Source of the DNA: Streptomyces panaciradicis
GTDB lineage: Bacteria; Actinomycetota; Actinomycetes; Streptomycetales; Streptomycetaceae
Length of the DNA stretch: 64,000 nt
Direction of reading: 5' to 3'
Assembly (NCBI RefSeq): GCF_023516615.1
Contig: NZ_JAMGBF010000010.1
Location: forward strand, 104,847 to 168,846
Part shown: positions 1-8,134 of the stretch, piece by piece
How the letters are laid out: each line of letters begins with the position of its first letter
Numbering within the stretch: the first letter of the stretch is position 1
Position numbers and translations under genes: made by a program
The notes under the pieces: model-generated
Database searches by the model: none
What the model was told of the DNA's origin: nothing
Seen by the model: the letters and a program-made list of their open reading frames with translations, nothing else

Positions 1-1
1 T

Positions 2-1624
2 GACGCGCCGAACGTCCTGGTGGCGATGAACCCGGCCGCTCTGAAGGCGAACATCGGCGATCTGCCGCGGGGCGCGGAGATCATCGTCAACACGGACGAG
101 TTCACCAAACGGGCGATGCAGAAGGTCGGCTACACCGCCTCCCCGCTGGAGGACGGCTCGCTGGACGGCTACAGCCTGCACCCGGTGCCGCTGACGACGC
201 TGACGGTGGAGGCGCTGAAGGACTTCGACCTGTCCCGCAAGGAGGCCGAGCGCAGCAAGAACATGTTCGCGCTGGGTCTGCTGTCGTGGATGTACCACCG
301 GCCCACGGAGGGCACGGAGAAGTTCCTGCGGACGAAGTTCGCGAAGAAGCCGCAGATCGCCGAGGCGAACCTGGCGGCGTACCGGGCGGGCTGGAACTTC
401 GGGGAGACGACGGAGGACTTCGCGGTCTCCTACGAGATCGCGCCCGCGACGACGGCCTTCCCGACCGGCACCTACCGCAACATCTCCGGGAACCTGGCTC
501 TGGCGTACGGCCTGGTCGCGGCCTCCCGCCAGGCGGATCTGCCGCTGTTTTTGGGCTCGTACCCCATCACCCCGGCCTCGGACATCCTGCACGAGCTGAG
601 CAAGCACAAGAACTTCGGCGTACGGACCTTCCAGGCCGAGGACGAGATCGCCGGCATCGGCGCGGCGCTGGGCGCGGCCTTCGGCGGCTCGCTGGGGGTG
701 ACGACGACGTCCGGTCCGGGCGTGGCCCTCAAGAGCGAGACGATCGGGCTGGCGGTCTCCCTGGAGCTGCCGCTGCTGATCATCGACATCCAGCGGGGCG
801 GGCCGTCGACCGGTCTGCCGACCAAGACCGAGCAGGCGGACCTGCTGCAGGCGATGTTCGGCCGCAACGGCGAGGCCCCGGTGCCGGTCGTGGCCCCGTG
901 CACGCCGGCGGACTGCTTCGACGCGGCGATGGAGGCGGCCCGGATCGCGCTGACCTACCGCACCCCGGTGATGCTGCTCTCCGACGGCTACCTGGCCAAC
1001 GGCTCCGAGCCCTGGCGCATCCCCGAGCTGGACGAACTCCCCGATCTGAGCGTGCAGTTCGCTCAGGGCCCGAACCACACCCTGGACGACGGCACCGAGG
1101 TGTTCTGGCCCTACAAGCGCGACCCCCAGACGCTCGCGCGCCCCTGGGCCGTCCCCGGCACGCCGGGCCTGGAACACCGCATCGGCGGCATCGAGAAGCA
1201 GGACGGCTCGGGCAACATCTCCTACGACCCGGCCAACCACGACTTCATGGTCCGCACCCGCCAGGCCAAGATCGACGGCATCGATGTCCCCGACGTCGAG
1301 GTGGACGACCCGCACGGCGCGTCCACCCTGGTGCTGGGCTGGGGCTCGACCTACGGCCCCATCACGGCGGCGGTACGGCGGCTGCGCGCGGGCGAATCCA
1401 TCGCCCAGGCGCATCTGCGCCACCTCAACCCGTTCCCGAGGAATCTCGGCACGGTGTTGCAGCGCTACGACAAGGTGGTGATCCCCGAGATGAACCTCGG
1501 GCAGCTCGCCACGCTGATCCGGGCGAAGTACCTGGTGGACGCCCACTCGTACAACCAGGTGAACGGCATGCCGTTCAAGGCTGAGCAGCTCGCCACGGCT
1601 CTCAAGGAGGCCATCGATGGCTGA
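2..1624 (+). CDS. korA: 2-oxoglutarate:ferredoxin oxidoreductase subunit alpha, 5' partial
   Basis: The open frame enters from the left edge, so about 540 C-terminal residues are present; Streptomyces KorA is usually about 100 residues longer at the N-terminus. The partner of KorB, it forms the CoA-dependent enzyme that oxidises 2-oxoglutarate to succinyl-CoA and reduces ferredoxin. The visible part starts near the end of the gamma-type domain (VLVAMNPAAL), followed by the pyrimidine-binding alpha domain with the YPITPASDILHEL motif, the TTTSGPG loop and the QRGGPSTGLPTKTEQADLL stretch typical of 2-oxoacid:acceptor oxidoreductases. The stop overlaps the korB start by 8 nt, so the two subunits are translationally coupled. 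No odd feature apart from the edge truncation. Confidence 0.95.
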   Translation, partial: DAPNVLVAMNPAALKANIGDLPRGAEIIVNTDEFTKRAMQKVGYTASPLEDGSLDGYSLHPVPLTTLTVEALKDFDLSRKEAERSKNMFALGLLSWMYHRPTEGTEKFLRTKFAKKPQIAEANLAAYRAGWNFGETTEDFAVSYEIAPATTAFPTGTYRNISGNLALAYGLVAASRQADLPLFLGSYPITPASDILHELSKHKNFGVRTFQAEDEIAGIGAALGAAFGGSLGVTTTSGPGVALKSETIGLAVSLELPLLIIDIQRGGPSTGLPTKTEQADLLQAMFGRNGEAPVPVVAPCTPADCFDAAMEAARIALTYRTPVMLLSDGYLANGSEPWRIPELDELPDLSVQFAQGPNHTLDDGTEVFWPYKRDPQTLARPWAVPGTPGLEHRIGGIEKQDGSGNISYDPANHDFMVRTRQAKIDGIDVPDVEVDDPHGASTLVLGWGSTYGPITAAVRRLRAGESIAQAHLRHLNPFPRNLGTVLQRYDKVVIPEMNLGQLATLIRAKYLVDAHSYNQVNGMPFKAEQLATALKEAIDG

Positions 1625-2696
1625 GACGACCACGGAAGGCACGGGCACGATCGAGGCGCTCTCGCTCGTCCCCAAGGCCGAGGCCCGCCAGTCCATGAAG
1701 GACTTCAAGTCCGATCAGGAAGTGCGCTGGTGCCCCGGCTGCGGTGACTACGCGATCCTGGCGGCCGTCCAGGGCTTCATGCCGGAGCTGGGGCTGGCCA
1801 AGGAGAACATCGTCTTCGTCTCGGGCATCGGCTGCTCGTCACGCTTCCCGTACTACATGAACACGTACGGCATGCACTCCATCCACGGCCGCGCGCCGGC
1901 CATCGCGACGGGTCTGGCCGCCTCGCGCCGGGACCTGTCCGTGTGGGTGGTCACGGGTGACGGCGACGCGCTGTCGATCGGCGGCAACCACCTGATCCAC
2001 GCGCTGCGCCGCAACGTCAACCTCAAGATCCTGCTGTTCAACAACCGGATCTACGGTCTGACGAAGGGCCAGTACTCCCCGACCTCCGAGGTCGGCAAGA
2101 TCACCAAGTCGACGCCGATGGGCTCGCTGGACGCGCCGTTCAACCCGGTCTCGCTGGCGCTGGGCGCGGAGGCGTCCTTCGTGGCCCGGACCATCGACTC
2201 CGACCGCAAGCACCTGACCGAGGTCCTGCGGCAGGCCGCCGCCCACCCGGGCACGGCCCTGATCGAGATCTACCAGAACTGCAACATCTTCAACGACGGC
2301 GCCTTCGACGCGGTGAAGGACAAGCAGCGGGCGGAGGAGGCGGTGATCCGGCTGGAGCACGGGCAGCCGATCCGCTTCGGTGCGGACGGTTCGCGAGGAG
2401 TCGTCCGGGACGCGGCGACCGGTGACCTGAAGGTCGTGACGGTGACGCCGGAGAACGAGGCGCAGGTCCTGGTGCACGACGCCCACGCGGCGTCCCCCAC
2501 CACGGCCTTCGCCCTGTCCCGGCTGGCCGACCCCGACACCCTGCACCACACCCCGATCGGCGTCCTGCGGTCCGTGGACCGCCCGGTCTACGACACCCAG
2601 ATGGCCGACCAGCTGGACACGGCGATCGAACAACACGGCAAGGGCGACCTGGCGGCACTGCTGGCGGGCGGGGACACGTGGACGGTGGTGGGCTGA
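1617..2696 (+). CDS. korB: 2-oxoglutarate:ferredoxin oxidoreductase subunit beta
   Basis: Thiamine-diphosphate-binding subunit of the 2-oxoacid:ferredoxin oxidoreductase, 359 aa and cytoplasmic. The N-terminal WCPGCGDYAIL cysteine motif and IGCSSRFPYYM are typical of KorB. The ThDP/Mg motif runs from GDGDALSIGGNH to NVNLKILLFNN, followed by GLTKGQYSPTS. The start ATG lies inside the last codons of korA and the ribosome reaches it by coupling. A 16-bp terminator hairpin begins 18 nt after the stop, so korAB is the end of its transcript. The enzyme gives an NAD-independent route through the oxidative TCA cycle, with ferredoxin carrying the electrons. Very confident in family; 2-oxoglutarate rather than pyruvate specificity rests on similarity to actinobacterial KorAB. 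Confidence 0.95.
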   Translation: MAETTTEGTGTIEALSLVPKAEARQSMKDFKSDQEVRWCPGCGDYAILAAVQGFMPELGLAKENIVFVSGIGCSSRFPYYMNTYGMHSIHGRAPAIATGLAASRRDLSVWVVTGDGDALSIGGNHLIHALRRNVNLKILLFNNRIYGLTKGQYSPTSEVGKITKSTPMGSLDAPFNPVSLALGAEASFVARTIDSDRKHLTEVLRQAAAHPGTALIEIYQNCNIFNDGAFDAVKDKQRAEEAVIRLEHGQPIRFGADGSRGVVRDAATGDLKVVTVTPENEAQVLVHDAHAASPTTAFALSRLADPDTLHHTPIGVLRSVDRPVYDTQMADQLDTAIEQHGKGDLAALLAGGDTWTVVG

Positions 2697-2713
2697 CACC
2701 CGTCGGACGTACC

Positions 2714-2755
2714 GAGGGGCCCGGACACCGTGCAGGTGTCCGGGCCCCTCGTTCG
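2714..2755 (+). terminator. Rho-independent-like terminator after korB
   Basis: A perfect 16-bp inverted repeat (arms 2714-2729 and 2735-2750, loop of 5 nt) rich in G and C is followed by a short T-rich tail (gttcgttt). It sits between korB and the convergent small gene, so it probably ends transcription from both sides. Confidence 0.9.
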
Positions 2756-2757
2756 TT

Positions 2758-3015
2758 TCACGCGTCGGGGATGTCCTTCTTGGCGCGGATGAGGGTCTCG
2801 CGGGTGATCACGACGATGCGCTCGTAGTCGGCCCTTGCGGCGTCCGGGGGGAGATGGGAGTCGAGGGCGGCCGTGGCTTCGGTTCCGATGATGGCGTAGT
2901 TTCCGTCGGACAGCTCGAAGATGTCCGGGCAGGTCTCGCCGGTGTGGCTGCCCCGCTGCCGCGGGGAGGCGCCGATGCGGCGGGAGATGCGGACGGACGA
3001 GAGCTCATCGTGCAA
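2758..3015 (-). CDS. conserved small protein of unknown function
   Basis: I do not recognise a named domain. The 85-residue product is soluble and acidic. Its first part is basic (SSVRISRRIGASPRQRG) and resembles short Streptomyces proteins often found beside XRE or DUF397-type genes; a central segment reads DIFELSDGNYAIIGTE. I chose the TTG start at 3015 because GAGGGAG lies 8 nt upstream of it; an upstream GTG at 3039 would add 8 residues but has no ribosome binding site. It converges on korB across a shared terminator and lies downstream of the DUF6082 gene on the same strand with 225 nt between. Its leader has competing inverted repeats (3034-3082). Confidence 0.6.
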   Translation of the reverse strand: MHDELSSVRISRRIGASPRQRGSHTGETCPDIFELSDGNYAIIGTEATAALDSHLPPDAARADYERIVVITRETLIRAKKDIPDA

Positions 3016-3033
3016 TTCAGCAGCTCCCTCTCG

Positions 3034-3082
3034 AGGCACTGAGGCCTCGCATCAACAAGGGCGGCAGTGCCTAACGACTGCC
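3034..3082 (-). promoter_or_regulatory. mutually exclusive hairpins in the leader of the small gene
   Basis: Read on the minus strand, GGCAGT (3082-3077 region) can pair with ACTGCC, whose bases are also part of AGGCACTG, which can instead pair with CAGTGCCT lying directly before the GAGGGAG ribosome binding site. The two stems share sequence and cannot form together, which is the layout of an attenuator or RNA switch. No ligand or leader peptide is evident. Confidence 0.35.
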
Positions 3083-3240
3083 ACCCTCGGAGGTCACGAT
3101 GACCCTGCGAAAGTCTCGCCATTCGTGACGCCCCTCACACCTGTTCGCCCCCACACGCCGCGCCGATTCACCCCTGCGCCCCGCGCCCTTTCACCCTCAC
3201 GCGCCGACAGCGCTCCCTCCTCCACCGGACGGGCTCCGGC

Positions 3241-3816
3241 TCAGTCGCCCGGCGGCTCGGGCGAGGGTCCGACGATCCACCACTCCTCGGGATCGTCCGC
3301 CAGCTCCTCCATGAGGGTGTCCACCGCCTCGCCGACCAGCCGTTCCAGCGATCCGGCGGCGAGACTGCGCCGGTGCTCGACCGTGCGCTCCCAGTACTCG
3401 GCGAACACCTCGTTGCGGCACAGCACGCGCAGGTTGCCGAGCAGCTCGCTCCAGTCGATGGTGCCCGTCCGGTGGGACAGCAGGATCGTGGCGTACTCCC
3501 GGTTGGCGAACAGCATCTGGCGGCGCTTGTGCTCGGAGATGCCGCTCAGTGTGCTCATCGCGGCGGCGAGGGTGGGGTCGTCTATGGCCCGGTCGAGCTG
3601 CTCCGTGAGGAGGCGGTGCACCTGGATCTCGTTGGCCCGGCGCAGTTCCCGCCCGATGGCGTGGAGTTCCTCGCCGAGACGGGCGATCTGGGCCACCAGA
3701 TCCGGCAGCGTCGTCTCCTGGCGGCGGGTTCCCCTTTTCCCGGGCGACCGGAGCACACCCCATCCCGCCGCCATTGCAGAACCGATCCGCCTAGCGACCG
3801 GAGTCAGTGTGACCAT
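3241..3816 (-). CDS. DUF6082 family protein
   Basis: 191-residue protein matching the DUF6082 pattern: a coiled N-terminal helix (LPDLVAQIARLGEELHAIGRELRRANEIQVHRLLTEQLDRAI), then a core with ISEHKRRQMLFANREYATILLSHRTG and an aromatic segment LCRNEVFAEYWE. A weak hydrophobic stretch near the N-terminus (RRIGSAMAAGWGVL) might anchor it, but it is short. The biochemical role is unknown. In Streptomyces such proteins often sit beside XRE/DUF397 pairs; here there is no such regulator. I chose the ATG at 3816, which has a GGGGGG run 10 nt upstream, over the GTG 30 nt before it. Confidence 0.7.
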   Translation of the reverse strand: MVTLTPVARRIGSAMAAGWGVLRSPGKRGTRRQETTLPDLVAQIARLGEELHAIGRELRRANEIQVHRLLTEQLDRAIDDPTLAAAMSTLSGISEHKRRQMLFANREYATILLSHRTGTIDWSELLGNLRVLCRNEVFAEYWERTVEHRRSLAAGSLERLVGEAVDTLMEELADDPEEWWIVGPSPEPPGD

Positions 3817-3996
3817 GTCAGGGAAACCCCCCGGGTGCGATACCACTCCGCATCCAGCCTGCCCTGCGCGTCACCTCGGCACGGGAGGCGGAGAGGGGGC
3901 GCACGGATGGACGTGGCACCCATGCCGCCCGAAGCCCTGACCTCCGTGTGCCCCCTGGCGCCGCCCCCATCCCGTTGACGGCTCCGGCGCGGCGGG

Positions 3997-4419
3997 TCAG
4001 CCCTGCGCAGCGGCGGCCTTTCGCACGTCGTACCGCTCCCGTGCCTCCTGTACCGCCCCCATTCGCCTCTGCGTCCACTCGGCCAGCCCCCGCACCTGTT
4101 CGGCGGCCTCTCGGCCCAGGTCGGTGAGGGAGTAGTCGACCCTCGGGGGGATCACCGGCCTTGCGTCGCGGTGGACCAGGCCGTCGCGTTCCAGGGTCTG
4201 CAGGGTCTGGGTGAGCATCTTCTCGCTGACCCCTTTGCCCACCCGGCCGATCGCCCGGCGCAGTTCGCTGAAGCGGTAGGGGCGGTCGAGGAGCTCGATC
4301 AGGACCAGCACGCCCCAGCGGCTGGTGACGTGTTCCAGGACGAGGCGATGGGGGCACATCGTCTCGCCGGTGTCGTTCCCGGAGACGGCGGGCGGCGAGG
4401 TGCTGGTACTTACGGCCAT
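3997..4419 (-). CDS. HxlR-family (DUF24) winged-helix transcriptional regulator
   Basis: 140-residue MarR/DUF24-type regulator. The core from about residue 22 to 115 shows the family pattern: a conserved Cys22 at the start of helix 1 (MCPHRLVLEHVTSRWGVLVLIELL), the SELRRAIGRVGKGVSEKMLTQTLQTLERDGLV recognition helix-wing region, and YSLTDLGREA. In B. subtilis YodB and HypR this cysteine senses quinones, diamide or hypochlorite; that Cys22 does so here is inference. It is divergent from an NAD(P)H-dependent quinone-reductase-like gene 90 bp away, the common pairing of a redox sensor with its detoxifying target. The spacer holds repeated GGTACT/AGTACC boxes, a likely operator for autoregulation. 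Confidence 0.9.
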   Translation of the reverse strand: MAVSTSTSPPAVSGNDTGETMCPHRLVLEHVTSRWGVLVLIELLDRPYRFSELRRAIGRVGKGVSEKMLTQTLQTLERDGLVHRDARPVIPPRVDYSLTDLGREAAEQVRGLAEWTQRRMGAVQEARERYDVRKAAAAQG

Positions 4420-4447
4420 GCCAGTACCTTACTTCAAAGTGGGTACT
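4405..4447. promoter_or_regulatory. putative HxlR operator: alternating GGTACT / AGTACC boxes
   Basis: Three identical hexamers in alternating orientation occur at 4405-4410, 4423-4428 and 4442-4447, start-to-start distances 18 and 19 bp, nearly two helical turns. The last two flank the divergent promoter region; the first lies in the first codons of the regulator gene. The layout suits a dimeric winged-helix repressor. Confidence 0.6.
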
Positions 4448-4509
4448 TTCCAATAGTTAGCGCTTCTCCTAGGGTTAGTGCATCCGCACCCCACAAGGAG
4501 TCCCACATC

Positions 4510-5364
4510 ATGAGCATCGTCGTCACCGGAGCAACCGGACACCTCGGCCGTCACGTCGTGGAGCAGCTGCTGGAGAAGGTCCCGGCGGAGCAGATCACGG
4601 CCGTCGTCCGCGACGAGGCCAAGGCGGCCGACCTCGCCGCACGCGGCGTGCGGCTCGCGGTCGCCGACTACAACACCCCCGAGACCTTCGACCACGTCTT
4701 CTCGGCCGGTGACAAGGTCCTGCTGATCTCCGGCAGCGAGCTCGGCAACGACCGCGTGGGCCAGCACAAGGTCGTCATCAACGCGGCCAAGGCCGCCGGC
4801 GTGGCCCTGCTCGCCTACACCAGCGCCCCCGGCACCCTGAAGGCCGCACTCGCCGACGACCACCGCGACACCGAGGCGGCCCTGCTGAACTCCGGCCTGC
4901 CCTACGTGCTGCTGCGCAACGGCTGGTACAACGAGAACTACACCGAGCAGCTCGCCCCCGTCCTGCAGTACAACGCCGTCACCCAGGCGGCCGGCGAGGG
5001 CCGCGTCTCCTCCGCCGCCCGCGCCGACTACGCGGCCGCCGCCGTCGCCGTACTGACCGGCGAGGGGCACGAGAACAAGACGTACGAGCTGGGCGGCGAC
5101 GAGGCCTGGAGCTTCGCCGAGTACGCGGCCGAACTGAGCGGGCAGACCGGCAAGGAGATCGCCTACCACCCCGTCTCCGTCGAGGAGTACACCGGCATCC
5201 TGACCGGCGCCGGCCTGCCCGGGCCGGTGGCCGCGATCATCGCCGGCGTGGACGCCTCCGTCGAGAAGGGCGAGCTGGTCGTCGACAGCGGTGACCTCAG
5301 CCGCCTGATCGGCCGCCCGACCACGCCGATCGCCGAGTCGATCACGGCCGCGCTCAAGGGCTGA
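4510..5364 (+). CDS. NAD(P)H-binding atypical SDR, QorB/YtfG-like quinone reductase
   Basis: 284-residue Rossmann-fold enzyme. It opens with the nucleotide-binding motif VTGATGHLGRHV (residues about 4-15) and lacks the classical YxxxK pair, as in NmrA-like and QorB (NADPH:quinone oxidoreductase 2) proteins. The stretch LLAYTSAPGT and the LRNGWYNENY segment match QorB-type proteins. Probable reaction: NADPH-dependent two-electron reduction of quinones or related electrophiles in the cytoplasm. AAGGAG lies 9 nt before the ATG. Divergence from a Cys-bearing HxlR regulator supports a role in quinone or electrophile stress. The substrate is not shown by the sequence. Confidence 0.85.
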   Translation: MSIVVTGATGHLGRHVVEQLLEKVPAEQITAVVRDEAKAADLAARGVRLAVADYNTPETFDHVFSAGDKVLLISGSELGNDRVGQHKVVINAAKAAGVALLAYTSAPGTLKAALADDHRDTEAALLNSGLPYVLLRNGWYNENYTEQLAPVLQYNAVTQAAGEGRVSSAARADYAAAAVAVLTGEGHENKTYELGGDEAWSFAEYAAELSGQTGKEIAYHPVSVEEYTGILTGAGLPGPVAAIIAGVDASVEKGELVVDSGDLSRLIGRPTTPIAESITAALKG

Positions 5365-5400
5365 CCACTCCCCCGCCGAGGGTCTCGCACCCCCACCTCC

Positions 5401-5438
5401 GCGTGTCATGACCGTATGGCGATACGGGCATGACACGC
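5401..5438. terminator. long perfect hairpin, likely transcription terminator
   Basis: Arms 5401-5410 and 5429-5438 are perfectly complementary. After one A-G mismatch a second 6-bp stem (5412-5417 with 5422-5427) closes on a 4-nt loop. GGGGGTTT follows. It lies 36 nt after the QorB-like gene and ends 63 nt before the RarD gene, so termination of the former is the simplest reading; a palindromic operator for the RarD gene is the alternative. Confidence 0.75.
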
Positions 5439-5501
5439 GGGGGTTTCCGGCGTTACCTTCGTGGCTGCACGGGTGTGCGACGAGGTGAGCGGGAGGTGCC
5501 C

Positions 5502-6458
5502 ATGACCGGGAAGTCGAAGAGCGAGCAGCGGATCGGCCTGCTGAACGGCTTCGCGGCGTACGGCATGTGGGGTCTCGTCCCCCTCTTCTGGCCCCTGCTC
5601 AAGCCCGCCGGATCGGTCGAGATCCTCGCCCACCGCATGGTCTGGTCGCTGGGGTTCGTGGCCGTCGCACTCGTCGTGATGCGGCGCTGGGCCTGGGCCG
5701 GTGAGCTGCTGCGGCAGCCGCGGCGACTGGCCCTGATCACGGTGGCGGCGGCCGTGATCACGGTCAACTGGGGCGTGTACATCTGGTCCGTGAACAACGG
5801 GCACGTCGTCGAGGCCTCGCTCGGGTACTTCATCAATCCGCTGGTCACCATCGCCCTGGGCGTGCTCGTCCTCAAGGAGCGGCTGCGGCCCGTGCAGTGG
5901 GCGGCGGTCGGCATCGGGTTCGCCGCGGTCGTGGTCCTGACGGTCGGGTACGGGCAGCCGCCGTGGATCTCCCTCACCCTCGCCTTCTCGTTCGCCACGT
6001 ACGGCTTCGTGAAGAAGAAGGTCGGGCTCGGGGGCATCGAGTCGCTGGCCGCGGAGACCGCGATCCAGTTCCTGCCGGCGCTCGCCTACCTGCTGTGGCT
6101 CGGCTCGCGCGGCGACTCGACCTTCGCGACCGAGGGTCCGGGGCACGGCGCACTGCTCGCGGCGACCGGAGTGGTCACCGCGCTGCCGCTCGTCTGCTTC
6201 GGGGCGGCGGCCATACGGGTGCCGCTGTCGACGCTGGGGCTGCTGCAGTATCTGGCGCCGGTGTTCCAGTTCCTGCTGGGCATCCTGTACTTCCACGAGG
6301 CGATGCCCGTCGAGCGGTGGGCCGGGTTCGCGCTGGTGTGGTTGGCGCTGTGCCTGCTGACGGCCGACGCCTGGCGCGCCGCGCGCAGGGTCGCCCGGGA
6401 GCGGGAGGCGGCCGTGCCGACGATCGCGGCGGCACCGTCCGCTCCGGTGGACGCCTGA
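5502..6458 (+). CDS. rarD: RarD-type EamA family transporter
   Basis: 318-residue integral membrane protein with about ten hydrophobic helices and two EamA repeats. RarD hallmarks are the N-terminal GLLNGFAAYGMWGLVPLFWP, ILAHRMVWSL, the NWGVYIWSVNNGHVVEASLGYFINPL stretch and LSTLGLLQYLAPVFQFLLG in the second half. E. coli RarD causes chloramphenicol sensitivity when lost; the natural substrate of this drug/metabolite-superfamily branch is not settled. I chose the ATG at 5502 because GGGAGGT lies 7 nt upstream; an upstream in-frame start at 5430 falls within the hairpin. The C-terminal 40 residues are basic and alanine-rich, likely cytoplasmic. No gene partner. Confidence 0.9.
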   Translation: MTGKSKSEQRIGLLNGFAAYGMWGLVPLFWPLLKPAGSVEILAHRMVWSLGFVAVALVVMRRWAWAGELLRQPRRLALITVAAAVITVNWGVYIWSVNNGHVVEASLGYFINPLVTIALGVLVLKERLRPVQWAAVGIGFAAVVVLTVGYGQPPWISLTLAFSFATYGFVKKKVGLGGIESLAAETAIQFLPALAYLLWLGSRGDSTFATEGPGHGALLAATGVVTALPLVCFGAAAIRVPLSTLGLLQYLAPVFQFLLGILYFHEAMPVERWAGFALVWLALCLLTADAWRAARRVAREREAAVPTIAAAPSAPVDA

Positions 6459-6515
6459 CCCCGACCGGCGCCTCGCGGGAACCGCAGGTCACGGCGGACT
6501 GTCGGACCCGGCCGC

Positions 6516-6521
6516 TATAAG
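6516..6521 (+). promoter_or_regulatory. -10 box of a leaderless promoter
   Basis: TATAAG sits exactly 7 nt before the ATG at 6529 and no purine-rich ribosome binding site intervenes. This spacing puts the transcription start at or next to the start codon. Confidence 0.6.
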
Positions 6522-6528
6522 TGGTCCC

Positions 6529-7005
6529 ATGACGCAGACACCCGCCCCGCCCCCGGCCCCCGTCCACTGGAAGGTCGTCGTCGACGCCGGCGACCCGCAC
6601 GCCCAGGCCGACTTCTGGGCCGCCGCGCTCGGTTACGAGGTCGAGGACAACAGCGTGCTCGTCCGCCGGCTGCTGGAGGCCGGGGCCCTGCCGGCCGAGG
6701 CGGCCGTCGACTCCCACGGACGCCCGGCCTTCCTGGATCTGATCGCCGTACGGCACCCGGAGGACCCGTACGACGAGGGCACCGGCGTCGGGCGCGGCCG
6801 GCGGCTGCTGTTCCAGCGCGTGCCGGAGGCGAAGACCGTGAAGAACCGGCTGCACCTCGATCTGCACCCCGGCGACGGGCGGCGCGAGGGCGAGGTCGAG
6901 CGGCTGGAGGCGCTGGGGGCGAGCGTGCTGCGTCGGGTGAAGGAGCCGGCCGGCGAGTGGGTGGTGATGGCGGACCCGGAGGGGAACGAGTTCTGCGTGT
7001 CCTAG
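6529..7005 (+). CDS. VOC-family (glyoxalase/bleomycin-resistance fold) protein
   Basis: 158-residue protein of the vicinal-oxygen-chelate superfamily, Glyoxalase-like type. It has the opening strand WKVVVDAGDPHAQADFWAAALGYEVE and the closing strand GASVLRRVKEPAGEWVVMADPEGNEFCVS. Between them are PAFLDLIAVRHPEDP and KNRLHLDLHPGD, where the HLDLH histidines would sit at the metal or ligand pocket. The reaction is unknown; such proteins range from dioxygenases to antibiotic binders. It is transcribed alone from a promoter with TATAAG 7 nt upstream of the ATG, so its mRNA is probably leaderless. Confidence 0.85.
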   Translation: MTQTPAPPPAPVHWKVVVDAGDPHAQADFWAAALGYEVEDNSVLVRRLLEAGALPAEAAVDSHGRPAFLDLIAVRHPEDPYDEGTGVGRGRRLLFQRVPEAKTVKNRLHLDLHPGDGRREGEVERLEALGASVLRRVKEPAGEWVVMADPEGNEFCVS

Positions 7006-7038
7006 GCCGCAGCGGCGGTCCCGGCGGGCGGCCTGTGA

Positions 7039-8118
<1,080 letters not shown>

Positions 8119-8134
8119 CGGGCCGGCTCCGCGG

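Noticed and set aside
3985..4010. Fifteen-base match between the end of the HxlR gene and the repeats at 13965-14005
   Set aside because: A GC-rich 15-mer can recur by chance in 64 kb, and both cases encode the common ending Gln-Gly-stop.
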